This document shows positions 42,202-51,977 of a stretch of 64,000 bases of DNA, one piece after another. How positions within the stretch are numbered: position 1 is the stretch's first letter; the number at the start of each line of letters is the position of its first letter. The DNA lies in contig JADKKR010000013.1 of assembly GCA_016720395.1 (NCBI GenBank), positions 49,812-113,811 of the forward strand. The letters run 5' to 3'. The DNA is from Geobacteraceae bacterium (GTDB lineage Bacteria; Desulfobacterota; Desulfuromonadia; Geobacterales; Pseudopelobacteraceae). Position numbers and translations under genes: made by a program. Under the pieces are notes generated by a model. The model saw only the letters and a program-made list of their open reading frames with translations, was not told the origin of the DNA and searched no databases.

Positions 42202-43080
42202 TTGAAAGCTCTTGAATTTATGAAAGAAGAAGATGCATTGTCGATAACTGTATACTCGCCGGAATCCCAGATGCACTCACCAGTAAAGCTGGTAAAGTCG
42301 ATGTGGAGTGATTTGAAGGGTTCCAGAGAGCTTGCCTGGAGGCTCTTTGTGCGGGATGTTTCAGCCAGGTACCGCCAGAGTTACCTCGGTATATTCTGGG
42401 CATTTGTGCCGGCGCTGCTGTCTGGACTGGTCTTTATAGTTCTTAACGCAAAAGGTGTTGTTAATTTTGGTAAAGTTGATATTCCTTACCCTGTATTTGC
42501 AATTATTGGAACAACACTTTGGCAGCTGTTTTCAGAGAGTATAAATGCTCCATTAAAAGCCGTAACCAGTGGCAAGGCAATGCTGGCTAAAATAAATTTC
42601 CCCCGTGAAGCCTTGATACTCTCAGCCGTGTATGAGGTGCTGTTCGGCTTCACCATCAAGCTGGTCTTGATTGTAGTCGTGATGCTTTTTTTTAAGGTTC
42701 CGTTCGGGCCTGGCCTGCTGCTTTCGTTGCCGGCGGCACTGGCTCTCGTATTTCTCGGTATAGCACTTGGGATGTTTCTGACCCCCATTGGTATGCTTTA
42801 CGGTGACGTCGGGTCTGCACTCACCGTATTAATCCAGCTTTGGTTTTTTGTTACCCCGGTTGTCTACCCTCCACCGCAGTTATTTCCCTATTCTCTTGTA
42901 GCAACACTTAACCCGGTAAGTCCCCTTCTGGTCGGAACCCGCGAACTCATGACTAAAGGCACTATGACGGATCTTCCGTTATTCATGGCAATCTGTGTCT
43001 GCACATTAATTGGTTTAATAGTCGCGTGGTTCATGTACCGGGTTACAATGCCGATCATCATTGAAAGGATGAGTTCCTGA
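42202..43080 (+). CDS. wzm: Polysaccharide ABC transporter permease
   Basis: A 292-residue ABC-2 permease of the Wzm/KpsM/TagG group, with six membrane spans and the N-terminal cytoplasmic segment LAWRLFVRDVSARYRQSYLG that marks polysaccharide exporters. It exports completed, polyprenyl-linked O-antigen or similar glycan across the inner membrane with Wzt. TTG 42202 has GGAA upstream; ATG 42220 is an alternative start six codons later. Overlaps wzt as TGATG. Confidence 0.9.
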   Translation: MKALEFMKEEDALSITVYSPESQMHSPVKLVKSMWSDLKGSRELAWRLFVRDVSARYRQSYLGIFWAFVPALLSGLVFIVLNAKGVVNFGKVDIPYPVFAIIGTTLWQLFSESINAPLKAVTSGKAMLAKINFPREALILSAVYEVLFGFTIKLVLIVVVMLFFKVPFGPGLLLSLPAALALVFLGIALGMFLTPIGMLYGDVGSALTVLIQLWFFVTPVVYPPPQLFPYSLVATLNPVSPLLVGTRELMTKGTMTDLPLFMAICVCTLIGLIVAWFMYRVTMPIIIERMSS

Positions 43081-44291
43081 TGTCAGATGTCCTGGTGTCA
43101 GTTGATAATGTGAGCAAAAAGTTCTGCCGCAGCCTAAAGAAATCACTCTGGTATGGTGTGCAGGATATGGCCAGTGAGATGCTTGGCCGCAGTGGTAAGC
43201 ACGAACTACGCCCTGACGAATTCTGGGCCGTGAAAAATGTCAGTTTTGAGTTGAAACGTGGTGAGTGTCTTGGGCTAATAGGACACAATGGTGCAGGTAA
43301 AACCACTTTGTTACGCATGCTTAACGGCTTGATTAAGCCAGATCAAGGGCGGATAGAGATACGGGGGGAGGTAGGGGCTCTTATCGCTTTAGGGGCAGGA
43401 TTCAATCCAATCCTTACTGGACGTGAGAATATCTATGTAAATGCTTCGATTCTAGGTATGGGCAAGCGGGAGATTGACAAGAAAATCGATGAAATCATAG
43501 ACTTTGCTGAACTTGGTGAATTTATTGATTCTCCTGTACAAAACTATAGTTCAGGGATGCAGGTGCGGTTGGGATTTGCAATAGCAACTGCACTTGAACC
43601 AGATATTTTGATACTAGATGAGATTTTGGCTGTCGGCGATGCACCGTTCAGGACTAAGTGCTTTAATCGGATCGAATCATTGAGTTCTAGATGTGCTGTC
43701 ATATTTGTCTCACACAGCATGCCTCAGGTCACTCGCATCTGCGACACGCTCCTTTTGATGCAAAAAGGAGCGCCGTTAAGGCACGGGCATGACCTCGGAG
43801 AAATTATCCTTGATTATCATACATCAACAGATAATGCTGACGTGGCGGCTTCTGTCGAAGGGAGCCAGCACGGCAGCATCAAGGCTATTCAGATCCATAA
43901 CAGTCATGGTGAGGCGACCAGGTCGCTTGTCTATGGCGAACCATGGTCAATCAGTGCCTCGATAGACCTTGGTGAAGAAACTGCTCGCCTTGATGCGAGA
44001 TTCATGATCACTATAAATGATCAGGAAGAAACAAATGTGGCGCAGCTTGAGAAGTTGATTCCCGCACCGCAAAAACTCAGACAGTTCGTGCTTAGCATGT
44101 CCTATGATGAATGCTTGTTCAATTCAGGGAAATATTATCTGACGGCGAGTTTGCAATTCGGCAAAAAAGGGACTCTTGCATACGTTGCACGAAACATGTT
44201 CGTGCTTAACGTCAAAAGGGATATTTCAGGTTACGCTCCCATCATACTACAACAAAGACATGAGGCTATTACACCGGTCAATGGAAAATAA
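43080..44291 (+). CDS. wzt: Polysaccharide ABC transporter ATPase with C-terminal glycan-binding domain
   Basis: A 403-residue ATPase: Walker A GHNGAGKTTLLRML near residue 67, signature YSSGMQVRLGFAIA, Walker B DILILDEILAVGD. Ordinary Wzt ATPase cores end near residue 250; this one has about 150 more residues, predicted beta-rich (SIKAIQIHNSHGEATRSLVYGEP onward), matching the immunoglobulin-like domain that reads the terminal modification of the glycan in E. coli O8/O9a and similar systems. This implies that export requires a capped chain, and a methyltransferase gene overlaps its 3' end. Confidence 0.92.
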   Translation: MSDVLVSVDNVSKKFCRSLKKSLWYGVQDMASEMLGRSGKHELRPDEFWAVKNVSFELKRGECLGLIGHNGAGKTTLLRMLNGLIKPDQGRIEIRGEVGALIALGAGFNPILTGRENIYVNASILGMGKREIDKKIDEIIDFAELGEFIDSPVQNYSSGMQVRLGFAIATALEPDILILDEILAVGDAPFRTKCFNRIESLSSRCAVIFVSHSMPQVTRICDTLLLMQKGAPLRHGHDLGEIILDYHTSTDNADVAASVEGSQHGSIKAIQIHNSHGEATRSLVYGEPWSISASIDLGEETARLDARFMITINDQEETNVAQLEKLIPAPQKLRQFVLSMSYDECLFNSGKYYLTASLQFGKKGTLAYVARNMFVLNVKRDISGYAPIILQQRHEAITPVNGK

Positions 44292-44994
44292 CTATTTTAT
44301 AAAAGAGGGCTACAAGCACAATCCTGATGCCAGGACTTTTGATGAACAGCAAACTGGTCAATACTGGGACCCGGAACGCTTAAGATTGTCAGAGATATAT
44401 CAATACTATGTTTACGAACTAGCCTGTAACATCGGTAAAAGAAGGAGATATTCATCTATAATTGATATTGGGTGCGGTCCGGGGACTAAAGCTAGGAATA
44501 TATTGAGCAGGCAGTTCACAGACATCACCCTTGTCGACCAGCCAAGTGTCAGAGATATCGCCAAGAAGTTCATGCCAGATTCAGAATTTATCGACATGGA
44601 TCTTGAAACATGTACTGCTGCTGAAATCGCTAAAGCTGATATGGTCATATGCATCGACGTACTTGAACATCTGCATAATCCGCTTCCATGCGTGAATATG
44701 ATACACAAAAGTGTCAAACATGGTGGCCTGGTCATTTTCTCTACGCCTGAACGAGATTTCCTTCGGGGGAAAGAGTGCACCAGTTCTCCCCATCCTTCTC
44801 ATGTGAGGGAATGGAATAGATCTGAATTCAGATCGTTCTTGGAACATTCAGGTTTTGAGGTCTTGCAGCATATCAATCTGCCGCCAAGTCGACTGACTCC
44901 CGTTGAGAGAATCGTGTACGCATGCCTTCACCATATAGTGCCGGTGTCACGATGGCGTGCCTGCCAAGCAGCCGTATGCCGCACAGTGCCATGA
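44281..44994 (+). CDS. Class I SAM methyltransferase, possible chain-capping enzyme
   Basis: A 237-residue methyltransferase: motif I IIDIGCGPGTKARNIL (about 61-76), acidic loop LVDQPS, post-motif ICIDVLEHLHNPLPCV and a final strand GLVIFSTPERDFL. Start ATG 44281, overlapping the wzt end by 11 bases; an in-frame start at 44176 would overlap wzt by 116 bases and is not used. Its overlap with a Wzt that has a terminal-modification-binding domain makes it the best candidate for the enzyme that adds a terminal methyl group. Confidence 0.85.
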   Translation: MENNYFIKEGYKHNPDARTFDEQQTGQYWDPERLRLSEIYQYYVYELACNIGKRRRYSSIIDIGCGPGTKARNILSRQFTDITLVDQPSVRDIAKKFMPDSEFIDMDLETCTAAEIAKADMVICIDVLEHLHNPLPCVNMIHKSVKHGGLVIFSTPERDFLRGKECTSSPHPSHVREWNRSEFRSFLEHSGFEVLQHINLPPSRLTPVERIVYACLHHIVPVSRWRACQAAVCRTVP

Positions 44995-45052
44995 CATCTT
45001 CACTGAGTTTACAGATCGACACTTCTCATTTTCTGAGCAGGTACCGTTCAAC

Positions 45053-45259
45053 ATGTCACCTCGTATAGAAGTCATAAATTCAGATGTCTGCAATACGTTA
45101 CGTCAAGTAGATGACATATTGTATGATTCAGTGACTGGCGATAAAGTCGCGAGAATCATAGACGACATCCCAAGGTTCGTTAGTCCGGAAGATAATTATG
45201 CCGAGACATTCGGATGGCAATGGAAGCAATGGGACGATATGCGACCTCAAGAAAAATAA
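45053..45259 (+). pseudogene. N-terminal remnant of a methyltransferase
   Basis: The 69-residue frame ends with IIDDIPRFVSPEDNYAETFG and WQWKQWD, which is the conserved N-terminal lead (Trm112-like region to the YAESFGFQW motif) of a family of sugar SAM methyltransferases. The methyltransferase domain that should follow is missing; the frame stops at DMRPQEK and asnB begins 23 bases later. I read it as a deletion remnant. An alternative is a free-standing small protein, for which I see no good ribosome binding site. Confidence 0.55.
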
Positions 45260-45282
45260 AAAGATGCTGACCTAGAGATGCT

Positions 45283-47154
45283 ATGTGCGGGATAGTCGGA
45301 ATTTGGAATACGCGTGAACCGGTTGAAGACTTTGTTTTCGACACTATGGTTGATTCTCTATCGCATCGCGGACCGGATGGAAGAGGTGTGCGGAGGTTCG
45401 ATAATGGTCGGCTTTTTCTCGGACATCGAAGGCTTTCAATTATAGACCTCTCGGTGGCTGGTCAGCAGCCAATGTCTAACGAAGACGGCACAATATGGAT
45501 GACGTTCAACGGTGAGATCTACAACTTTGCCAGACTTAGGCAGGACCTGGAAAGATATGGGCATCAATTCCGTTCACGCACCGATTCAGAAACCATTATA
45601 CATGCCTACGAAGAATGGGGGGCAGAGTGTGTCCGGCATTTACGGGGGATCTTCGCTTTTGCGATCTATGACGTCAACCAAAAGAGCATCTTCATTGCGC
45701 GGGACCATGTCGGGGTCAAACCGCTTTATTATTACTATGATAGAAATACGTTCATATTCGCGTCACAGCCTCGAGCGATTCTCGCTTCAAAAGGGTTCCG
45801 CAGGCAGATCGACTATGAGGCTTTCTCTCTCTTCCTTGCTTACGGGAACACACCATCCGACTCGTGTATCTACAAAGGAATAATAAAATTACTGCCGGGG
45901 CACTATTTGATCCATAATGACGGGAGACTGACTATCCAGAAATACTGGAGTGTGGTTTATCAACCAGTTATCAGAGATGAGACGGATGCCGAAGGAGCGG
46001 TTCGCAGCAAGATAGAGGAGTGTGTGCGTATTCAGACCGTGAGCGACGTACCGGTCGGGTCTTTGCTTAGTGGCGGTATCGATTCGACCATCATCACCTC
46101 GATCATTGCAAAACACCTGGATGAGGATGTCTCCAGTTACACCGTCGGGTTTGAGGAGAAGGAGAGTGATGAAAGGGAATACGCCCATTTTGTTGCGGAT
46201 AGACTTCATACGAGACAGCATGTAAAGGTCCTCACCTGTGCAGATGCCTGCAGAATGATACCCGACATTACTGAAGCGTTTGATGAGCCGTTTCATATGA
46301 ATGGCCTGTTCCCGTATTATTCTCTGTCTCGTCTCGTGGAATCTTCAGGTGGTAAGGTCGTGCTTGGAGGTGACGGTGCCGATGAGCTGTTTGCAGGTTA
46401 TTTATGGTATCAGCGATTTTCTGATGCACAATCCAGGAGCGCCGTCAGACCGACATTGCAAAAAATCATGTCATGTTTAGGTATGGATGCCTCTCTCAAC
46501 AAACGGTCATCTGTAGAGACGTTTTTTTATTATAATGGTTATTTTGACCATGAATCGCAGAAAGCGTTTTTGGGTGCGGATATAGGACTTCCTAACTCAG
46601 AGTTGTTATATCCTCTGAGGAAACATTGGAGAGATGATGTACCACCTGTTCTCGCCGGACAGCTACTTGATTTCAACTGTTTTCTTGTTGACCATTGTCT
46701 TACAAAGGTCGATCGTTCCAGCATGGCTTGCGGAGTAGAGGTTAGGGTACCCTTTTTAGATGTCGAGTTAATTGAGCTGGTCTTCTCTATTGACCATAGG
46801 ATCAATTATTATTCAGAAGAGAGAAAAGCATTATTAAAAAATGCAATGAAGGACTATCTGCCTTCAGGGATGAACCAAACTCGCAAAAAAGGGTTTAGTA
46901 GTCCTCTTGACAGCTGGCTTTCAAAAGGGATCACTAAAGTTGGAGAGGATCTGCTCGTCCGGGGCCAACTTTGTGAAAATGGAATACTTAACGCAGGTAA
47001 GCTTCGTTCGGTTTTTTCACACCTGAATCCAGGCCAGCAACTTTTATTGATAGGTGCTGAACTGTGGATGCGGCGTTGGATAAATGATGACAGAGACTCT
47101 ATTCTGGAGTTTAGCAACCAATGTCATAATTCGATTAGGAACAATAATGTTTAA
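45283..47154 (+). CDS. asnB: Asparagine synthetase-like glutamine amidotransferase
   Basis: A 623-residue AsnB-type enzyme: Cys2 nucleophile (MCGIVGIWN), glutaminase domain to about residue 210 (FNGEIYNFARL, RDHVGVKPLYYY), and an ATP-pyrophosphatase synthetase domain with LLSGGIDSTII and GDGADELFAGY. It amidates a carboxylate with glutamine nitrogen. In a glycan cluster it may act on a uronic acid rather than free aspartate. A second AsnB-like gene lies at 61678. Start ATG fixed by Cys2. Confidence 0.92.
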   Translation: MCGIVGIWNTREPVEDFVFDTMVDSLSHRGPDGRGVRRFDNGRLFLGHRRLSIIDLSVAGQQPMSNEDGTIWMTFNGEIYNFARLRQDLERYGHQFRSRTDSETIIHAYEEWGAECVRHLRGIFAFAIYDVNQKSIFIARDHVGVKPLYYYYDRNTFIFASQPRAILASKGFRRQIDYEAFSLFLAYGNTPSDSCIYKGIIKLLPGHYLIHNDGRLTIQKYWSVVYQPVIRDETDAEGAVRSKIEECVRIQTVSDVPVGSLLSGGIDSTIITSIIAKHLDEDVSSYTVGFEEKESDEREYAHFVADRLHTRQHVKVLTCADACRMIPDITEAFDEPFHMNGLFPYYSLSRLVESSGGKVVLGGDGADELFAGYLWYQRFSDAQSRSAVRPTLQKIMSCLGMDASLNKRSSVETFFYYNGYFDHESQKAFLGADIGLPNSELLYPLRKHWRDDVPPVLAGQLLDFNCFLVDHCLTKVDRSSMACGVEVRVPFLDVELIELVFSIDHRINYYSEERKALLKNAMKDYLPSGMNQTRKKGFSSPLDSWLSKGITKVGEDLLVRGQLCENGILNAGKLRSVFSHLNPGQQLLLIGAELWMRRWINDDRDSILEFSNQCHNSIRNNNV

Positions 47155-47833
47155 TAGGTTACAAAGCTCATTCAAGCGTTATCTAATAGGGCTTTCAAAG
47201 AAAAGATCCCGCTCGGGGCTCTACGAGTTTTTAGATGTAAACCTATCGATGATTCCGAGCGGCATGACAGTTCTCACAGTAGGTTCTGGTGGTGACATCG
47301 GTGACTGTATATTCAAATTCGCCGACAAAAATGGGTTTAATGTCATTTCTCTAGATCTTGATGAGGCCCGTAAACCGGATGTGCTGGGTGATATCTGCAC
47401 AACAGTCTTACCAAGTTCGAAGTATGATGTTGTCGTGATCTGTGAAGTTCTTGAACATCTCCACTCACCCCATCTGGCTCTAGATAATATTTATAATTCA
47501 CTTAAACCAGGCGGTAAACTGATTGTTTCTGCTCCCTTTTGCTTGCCAATCCATGACATGCCTCACGATTATTTCAGATTTACAAGATTTGGCCTCGAAT
47601 TGTTGCTTAAAAGGTTTAAACAGGTCACGATAACAGAACGTAATACATACTTTGAAGCAATTGATGTTATTTGGATGAGGATCATAATGGATAATCCTTC
47701 TATAAATGCATATATTTCTGGCCTTATTCTTCCATTTATTTATTATCTGAAACGGCCGATTACACTTTTTTTGGGTAGGCTTATTCCTTTGAAAGGGCTC
47801 ACTACCGGCTATATTGCGACGGCAATAAAATGA
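47147..47833 (+). CDS. Class I SAM methyltransferase
   Basis: A 228-residue methyltransferase with a weak glycine motif (VLTVGSGGDIGDC), the acidic loop ISLDLDEA, and VVICEVLEHLHSPHLAL followed by SLKPGGKLIVSAPF, HDYFRFTRFGLELLL. AGGA lies six bases before ATG 47147, which overlaps the asnB end by eight bases. A hydrophobic segment near 190-210 may bind the membrane. Acceptor unknown. Confidence 0.82.
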   Translation: MFNRLQSSFKRYLIGLSKKRSRSGLYEFLDVNLSMIPSGMTVLTVGSGGDIGDCIFKFADKNGFNVISLDLDEARKPDVLGDICTTVLPSSKYDVVVICEVLEHLHSPHLALDNIYNSLKPGGKLIVSAPFCLPIHDMPHDYFRFTRFGLELLLKRFKQVTITERNTYFEAIDVIWMRIIMDNPSINAYISGLILPFIYYLKRPITLFLGRLIPLKGLTTGYIATAIK

Positions 47834-48795
47834 GATCTGATAATGATTCTACAATAGTGGTTATCAGGTCTGCAAACGAACGAACTCAAGACATCTGTCG
47901 AGAACTTGTGTTGAAACAGGTGTCAATTGACAGGTTATCAATTGTTCAGGAATGTCCCTTTGAAGCAGCACTTCGTAAGTGTTATGAAATAGGCATCGAA
48001 AGTGGAAAGAAATGGATGGTTACCGTAGACGCTGATGTATTATTGTCTCATGGTTCAATTGCTTCCCTATTGTTCGCCGCAGAGCAAATGCCGGGAAACT
48101 ATTTTCAACTTGAAGGCAGAATATATGACAAGATCACAGGAATCTATCGTCAAGCTGGACATAGAATCTATCGTACAGAGTATCTAAAAAAGGCGATAAA
48201 TCTGATTCCAAAGGACGCAACTCAAATCCGACCTGAATACTTTACGCTGCAGCAGATGGGGCAGCTCGGATATCTATCCCGTCGCGTGGCCAATGTCGTC
48301 GGGCTTCATGATTTTGAACAGTATTATGGCGATTATTATCGTAAAGCATTTATCCATGCAGTTAAGCATAAATGGCACGTAAACTCATATATTGAGCGAT
48401 GTGCACGTTATCATCAGGACGTAGATTTCTTAGTGATATTGAAAGGGTTATGTGATGGATTAGAGTCTAACGATAATGTTTCCATTGATAAGTCGAAATT
48501 TATCGTTAAGTCCAGAGTCGCTCTTGATGAGATGGGTATCATTGAAAAAGAACCAATAAATAATACAAAATCATTCGTACATAACTTTGAGAGCAATTAC
48601 GCCGAGACGGTCAGTAAATACTCTATTCCTGACTTTCAAACTCAAGATGAAACAGTCTTTCCGGTCGCCGATGAGAGTTGTTTCGGTTGGTATAATAAAA
48701 CCAAGCTTAACTTTGAACGACTTGGGCCAATTAATGGGAGTGTATCATTAGTTGGGAAATTACTTAAACATATTGGCCAGTATCTGGATAGATAA
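47830..48795 (+). CDS. Putative glycosyltransferase, GT-A like
   Basis: A 321-residue protein with a GT2-like N-terminal half: TIVVIRSANERTQDICRELV, SIVQECPFEAALRKCY, and KWMVTVDADVLLSHGS, in which DAD may be the metal motif. The rest shows no family I can name. The ATG overlaps the previous stop as ATGA. A transferase role is inferred from the DxD-like motif and the surroundings. Confidence 0.55.
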   Translation: MRSDNDSTIVVIRSANERTQDICRELVLKQVSIDRLSIVQECPFEAALRKCYEIGIESGKKWMVTVDADVLLSHGSIASLLFAAEQMPGNYFQLEGRIYDKITGIYRQAGHRIYRTEYLKKAINLIPKDATQIRPEYFTLQQMGQLGYLSRRVANVVGLHDFEQYYGDYYRKAFIHAVKHKWHVNSYIERCARYHQDVDFLVILKGLCDGLESNDNVSIDKSKFIVKSRVALDEMGIIEKEPINNTKSFVHNFESNYAETVSKYSIPDFQTQDETVFPVADESCFGWYNKTKLNFERLGPINGSVSLVGKLLKHIGQYLDR

Positions 48796-48817
48796 TTATC
48801 AATTTTAAAAATAGTTA

Positions 48818-48847
48818 TTACAAACTTATGTGCTAAACTTGTATAGT
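48818..48847 (+). promoter_or_regulatory. Candidate promoter at the start of the AT-rich cassette
   Basis: TTACAA (48818-48823) and TATAGT (48842-48847) with an 18-base spacer, about 54 bases before the methyltransferase ATG at 48901. The surroundings are very AT-rich, so chance matches are likely; it is the only long gap in this part of the cluster. Confidence 0.3.
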
Positions 48848-48900
48848 TAGAAAGATATCATATGTAGATTAAATTTCTATATACTATCATGGAGTAAATT

Positions 48901-49632
48901 ATGGATCTTAAGGAGTTGAATTGCATATTTTTAAATAAGCATCCTTGGGAGACGGCACGCTTAACAGCAATAAAAAGAATACTGACCCCGTACCTATTTA
49001 AAACTAATAATATTTTGGACATTGGTTGTGGTGATGGATTTGTATCAAGAATGCTATTTGGTAATGTATTGAATACAGAAGTTACAGCTGTTGATGTTAA
49101 TATTACAGATTTACAAATAAAACAATTAAGCGCTGTATCTAACAATATATATTACACTAGAAAAATACCAGATTCTGTAAAATATAACATACTGCTATTA
49201 CTAGATGTTATTGAACATGTAGAACATGAAGTTGATATGATAACAAATATTGTAAAAAATAATTTGTCGCATGGTGGGAAAGTATTAATTACCGTACCAG
49301 CATACCAGTCACTATATAGTAATCACGATAAATATCTAGGCCATTTTAGGCGTTATAGCCTCGTAAGTCTGGAATTTGTAGCAAAAAAAAGCGGATTGAC
49401 AGTGATTTCTTCTGGTTATTTGTTTTCAAGTTTACTCATAGCAAAGTATATTATGTACAAAATATTTCATTCAAATAATATTGATGGTGTCGGTCATTGG
49501 AAAAGAGGTAGATCTATTACATACATAACAGACAAGATACTGTCGATTGAAAATTTAGCCCTGATTTACTTAGCTAAAATTGGATTGAAATTCCCCGGCC
49601 TCAGTGGATGGGTTCTTTGCAAAAAGCCATAA
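48901..49632 (+). CDS. Class I SAM methyltransferase (AT-rich cassette)
   Basis: A 243-residue methyltransferase with ILDIGCGDGFVSRMLF, acidic loop AVDVNITD, LLLDVIEHVEHEVDM and GGKVLITVPAYQSL; the HDKYLGHFRRYSL segment is common in lipid- or sugar-directed members. Coding is strongly AT-biased compared with the rest of the window (many AAT, ATA and TTA codons). Overlaps the next gene by 25 bases. Confidence 0.85.
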   Translation: MDLKELNCIFLNKHPWETARLTAIKRILTPYLFKTNNILDIGCGDGFVSRMLFGNVLNTEVTAVDVNITDLQIKQLSAVSNNIYYTRKIPDSVKYNILLLLDVIEHVEHEVDMITNIVKNNLSHGGKVLITVPAYQSLYSNHDKYLGHFRRYSLVSLEFVAKKSGLTVISSGYLFSSLLIAKYIMYKIFHSNNIDGVGHWKRGRSITYITDKILSIENLALIYLAKIGLKFPGLSGWVLCKKP

Positions 49633-50408
49633 TAATTCCATGCTACAACGAAGTTAACCGTCTAAACGGGGATGCTTTTCTTCTTGCTCTGGAAAAGGAC
49701 ACTTCACTTTCATTCTATTTTGTAAATGATGGGAGTACTGATGGTACTCTGGATTTGCTCGAATCTTTAAAATATAAAAATAGTAATAGAATAAACATCA
49801 TAAGTTTAATAAATAATTCAGGAAAAGCTGAAGCCGTTCGTATAGGCATACTAAATGCTCTGAGTCATTCTTACGACTATGTAGGTTATTGGGATGCTGA
49901 TCTGGCAACGCCACTAGATGCAATTGATAGACTAATTATGATGTTTGAGTTAAATGAAATAGACATTGTAATTGGTTCAAGAGTACGTCTTATGGGGCGA
50001 AATATTGAACGTAGGCCTTTTAGACACTATCTAGGCAGAATATTTGCGACTGTTGCTTCACTAATACTTAAATTGAATATATATGATACACAATGTGGTG
50101 CAAAGCTCTTTAAGTGTAATGCCAAATTACAACAGGTTTTTAGTAAAAAATTTAAGGTCAAATGGCTATTTGATGTTGAAATGTTAGCCAGATTTGCCAT
50201 AGTATCTGATTTATTATCATTAAATATAAATACGCGATGGATAGAGTATCCTCTTGAAGAGTGGTTTGACGTTAAAGGATCTAAGATAAAAAAAATAGAT
50301 TACTTAAAGTGTTTATTTGAACTTGGTGTCTTGACGTATTACTTATACACTCCAGCTAAAAAAAATTATGTAAAACAGTTGATATCTTCAGATACTACGC
50401 AAGAATAA
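49608..50408 (+). CDS. Polyprenyl-phosphate glycosyltransferase (DPM1-like GT2)
   Basis: A 266-residue GT2 enzyme: AIIIPCYNEVNRL, FVNDGSTDGTLDLL, YWDADLATPLDAI, then VIGSRVRLMGRNI, and YDTQCGAKLFKCNAKL, which is the hallmark of dolichol- or undecaprenyl-phosphate sugar synthases. It should load a sugar on polyprenyl phosphate at the inner face of the membrane. The next gene is a many-span membrane protein that could use this donor on the outer face. Confidence 0.85.
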   Translation: MGSLQKAIIIPCYNEVNRLNGDAFLLALEKDTSLSFYFVNDGSTDGTLDLLESLKYKNSNRINIISLINNSGKAEAVRIGILNALSHSYDYVGYWDADLATPLDAIDRLIMMFELNEIDIVIGSRVRLMGRNIERRPFRHYLGRIFATVASLILKLNIYDTQCGAKLFKCNAKLQQVFSKKFKVKWLFDVEMLARFAIVSDLLSLNINTRWIEYPLEEWFDVKGSKIKKIDYLKCLFELGVLTYYLYTPAKKNYVKQLISSDTTQE

Positions 50409-50432
50409 TAGCTTAAGGTCCAACGGGGTCGC

Positions 50433-51977
50433 ATGAATTCTGATGGTATTTTTCAATTAAAAAATAAAATAACATTTTCAGCATATTGCGTCCTATTGAT
50501 ATTTATATTGATTTACTCAATAGTATTGTCATTAGGGCCGGTAGTTGGAGGGGATGTTTATTTTTATCTGGAATCAGGCAAAAACTTCATTGAAAATGGA
50601 ATTAGCTTGACCCCGATTGATGACTATATTTTTACACGCCAGAATTTACCATTCGAACTTTCTCACGAATGGGCATCGATGTATGGCTTTTATTTCTTTT
50701 ATATGTTAGGTGGATGGCCTTTACTTTATGTTGTAAAAACTATCCTTGTAACAGCCACAATTTATTCACCATTTCTGCTTTCCAGTAGATTGAACAATAA
50801 TTCACTCCTGATTCCTGTTTTTTCTGTTGTTGCAATATACGCATCATCATTTAGATTTGATTTTAGAACGGACCTTGTGTCGCTAATATTAATAGTATAT
50901 TTGCTTACATTTATAATAATACTAAGAAGAGATAATTATAAACCAGGCAAATGGTATTTTCTTTTACCTATTATATTTGCTGTTTGGGTTAATTTACATC
51001 CTGGATTTTATATTGGATTATTGGTAGTCGGTTTGTCATTTGTTATTGATATGTATTCATATATGCGTGGTGAGAACAGTAAATTTAAATCAAATTACAT
51101 TTCCGCACTTGCTGTATTTATATGTTCCCTATTTTGCTGTTTATTGAATCCAAATGGTCTTAAGGGTTTTTTGTACCCAATGTTTTTGACCGTATCAAAT
51201 AAAGCAGCAACAATTCGAGAGTATATTCCTGAGTGGCAATCATGTTTACATAATTTGGATAAGCCACACATTAGAATATTTATTTTATTGTCTGTTATTT
51301 ATTCTGTAGCGTTATTTTGTCATGCATATAATAAACTAATAAAAAAAACAATAGATATTGATGACATTTACGTAATTATAATATCTATATTCTTTATTTT
51401 AATTGGCTTTCTGGGAGTAAGGTATATTGCAATTACATCATTTTGTATAACTGTAATTTTTGTATATATTATAGCAAATAACGAACGCAGCATTATTTTA
51501 ACAAAAATATATAAGCTCAGGTACTTAATTACATTAACATCAATTGTGTTTATCTCTTTATCAGTGAACGATATTGTAGATATAATGTCTAAAATTAATT
51601 CAGTTACAAATAATTATCATGCTTTTTTATCTCCAAATGAGCTTGCAGATCATATTGATAAACACAATATCGATACATCACGGATGTATTTGCACTATCG
51701 CTACGGTGCTTATCTGGTTTGGAAATGGCATGGAAATAAAAAAGTATTTATTCACAGTTTTGTCCAAGATCCTGATTTATTTAGAGAGTACATAAATGCT
51801 CAGATTACAGATGATGGGCTTAATTACGTGATCAATAAGTATGACATAAACACTATTGTGCTTCCTCCGGATGTTTTGAAAAAATTCCCTATTGGCGATA
51901 TTCTTAAAAACGATAAAAAATGGAAAGTTATTTATAAAGATTTTCAGTGTGTTATGTACTCGAAAGTAGAAGCATGA
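50433..51977 (+). CDS. Polytopic membrane protein, GT-C-like candidate
   Basis: A 514-residue protein with about ten to twelve membrane spans in residues 10-390 and a soluble C-terminal domain (about 400-514; SPNELADHIDKHNID, MYLHYRYGAYLVWKWHG, VFIHSFVQDPDLF). The first loop has GGDVYFYLESGKNFIENG, which fits the position of the acidic residue in GT-C enzymes. Sequence is very AT-rich. Function is inferred from topology and its DPM1-like neighbour; a polymerase or an unrelated transporter is possible. Confidence 0.6.
   Translation: MNSDGIFQLKNKITFSAYCVLLIFILIYSIVLSLGPVVGGDVYFYLESGKNFIENGISLTPIDDYIFTRQNLPFELSHEWASMYGFYFFYMLGGWPLLYVVKTILVTATIYSPFLLSSRLNNNSLLIPVFSVVAIYASSFRFDFRTDLVSLILIVYLLTFIIILRRDNYKPGKWYFLLPIIFAVWVNLHPGFYIGLLVVGLSFVIDMYSYMRGENSKFKSNYISALAVFICSLFCCLLNPNGLKGFLYPMFLTVSNKAATIREYIPEWQSCLHNLDKPHIRIFILLSVIYSVALFCHAYNKLIKKTIDIDDIYVIIISIFFILIGFLGVRYIAITSFCITVIFVYIIANNERSIILTKIYKLRYLITLTSIVFISLSVNDIVDIMSKINSVTNNYHAFLSPNELADHIDKHNIDTSRMYLHYRYGAYLVWKWHGNKKVFIHSFVQDPDLFREYINAQITDDGLNYVINKYDINTIVLPPDVLKKFPIGDILKNDKKWKVIYKDFQCVMYSKVEA

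Noticed and set aside
45283..47154. Possibility that asnB here is the housekeeping asparagine synthetase
   Set aside because: Not excluded, but its place among glycosyltransferases and the second copy at 61678 favour a role in glycan amidation, so I did not list it as housekeeping.
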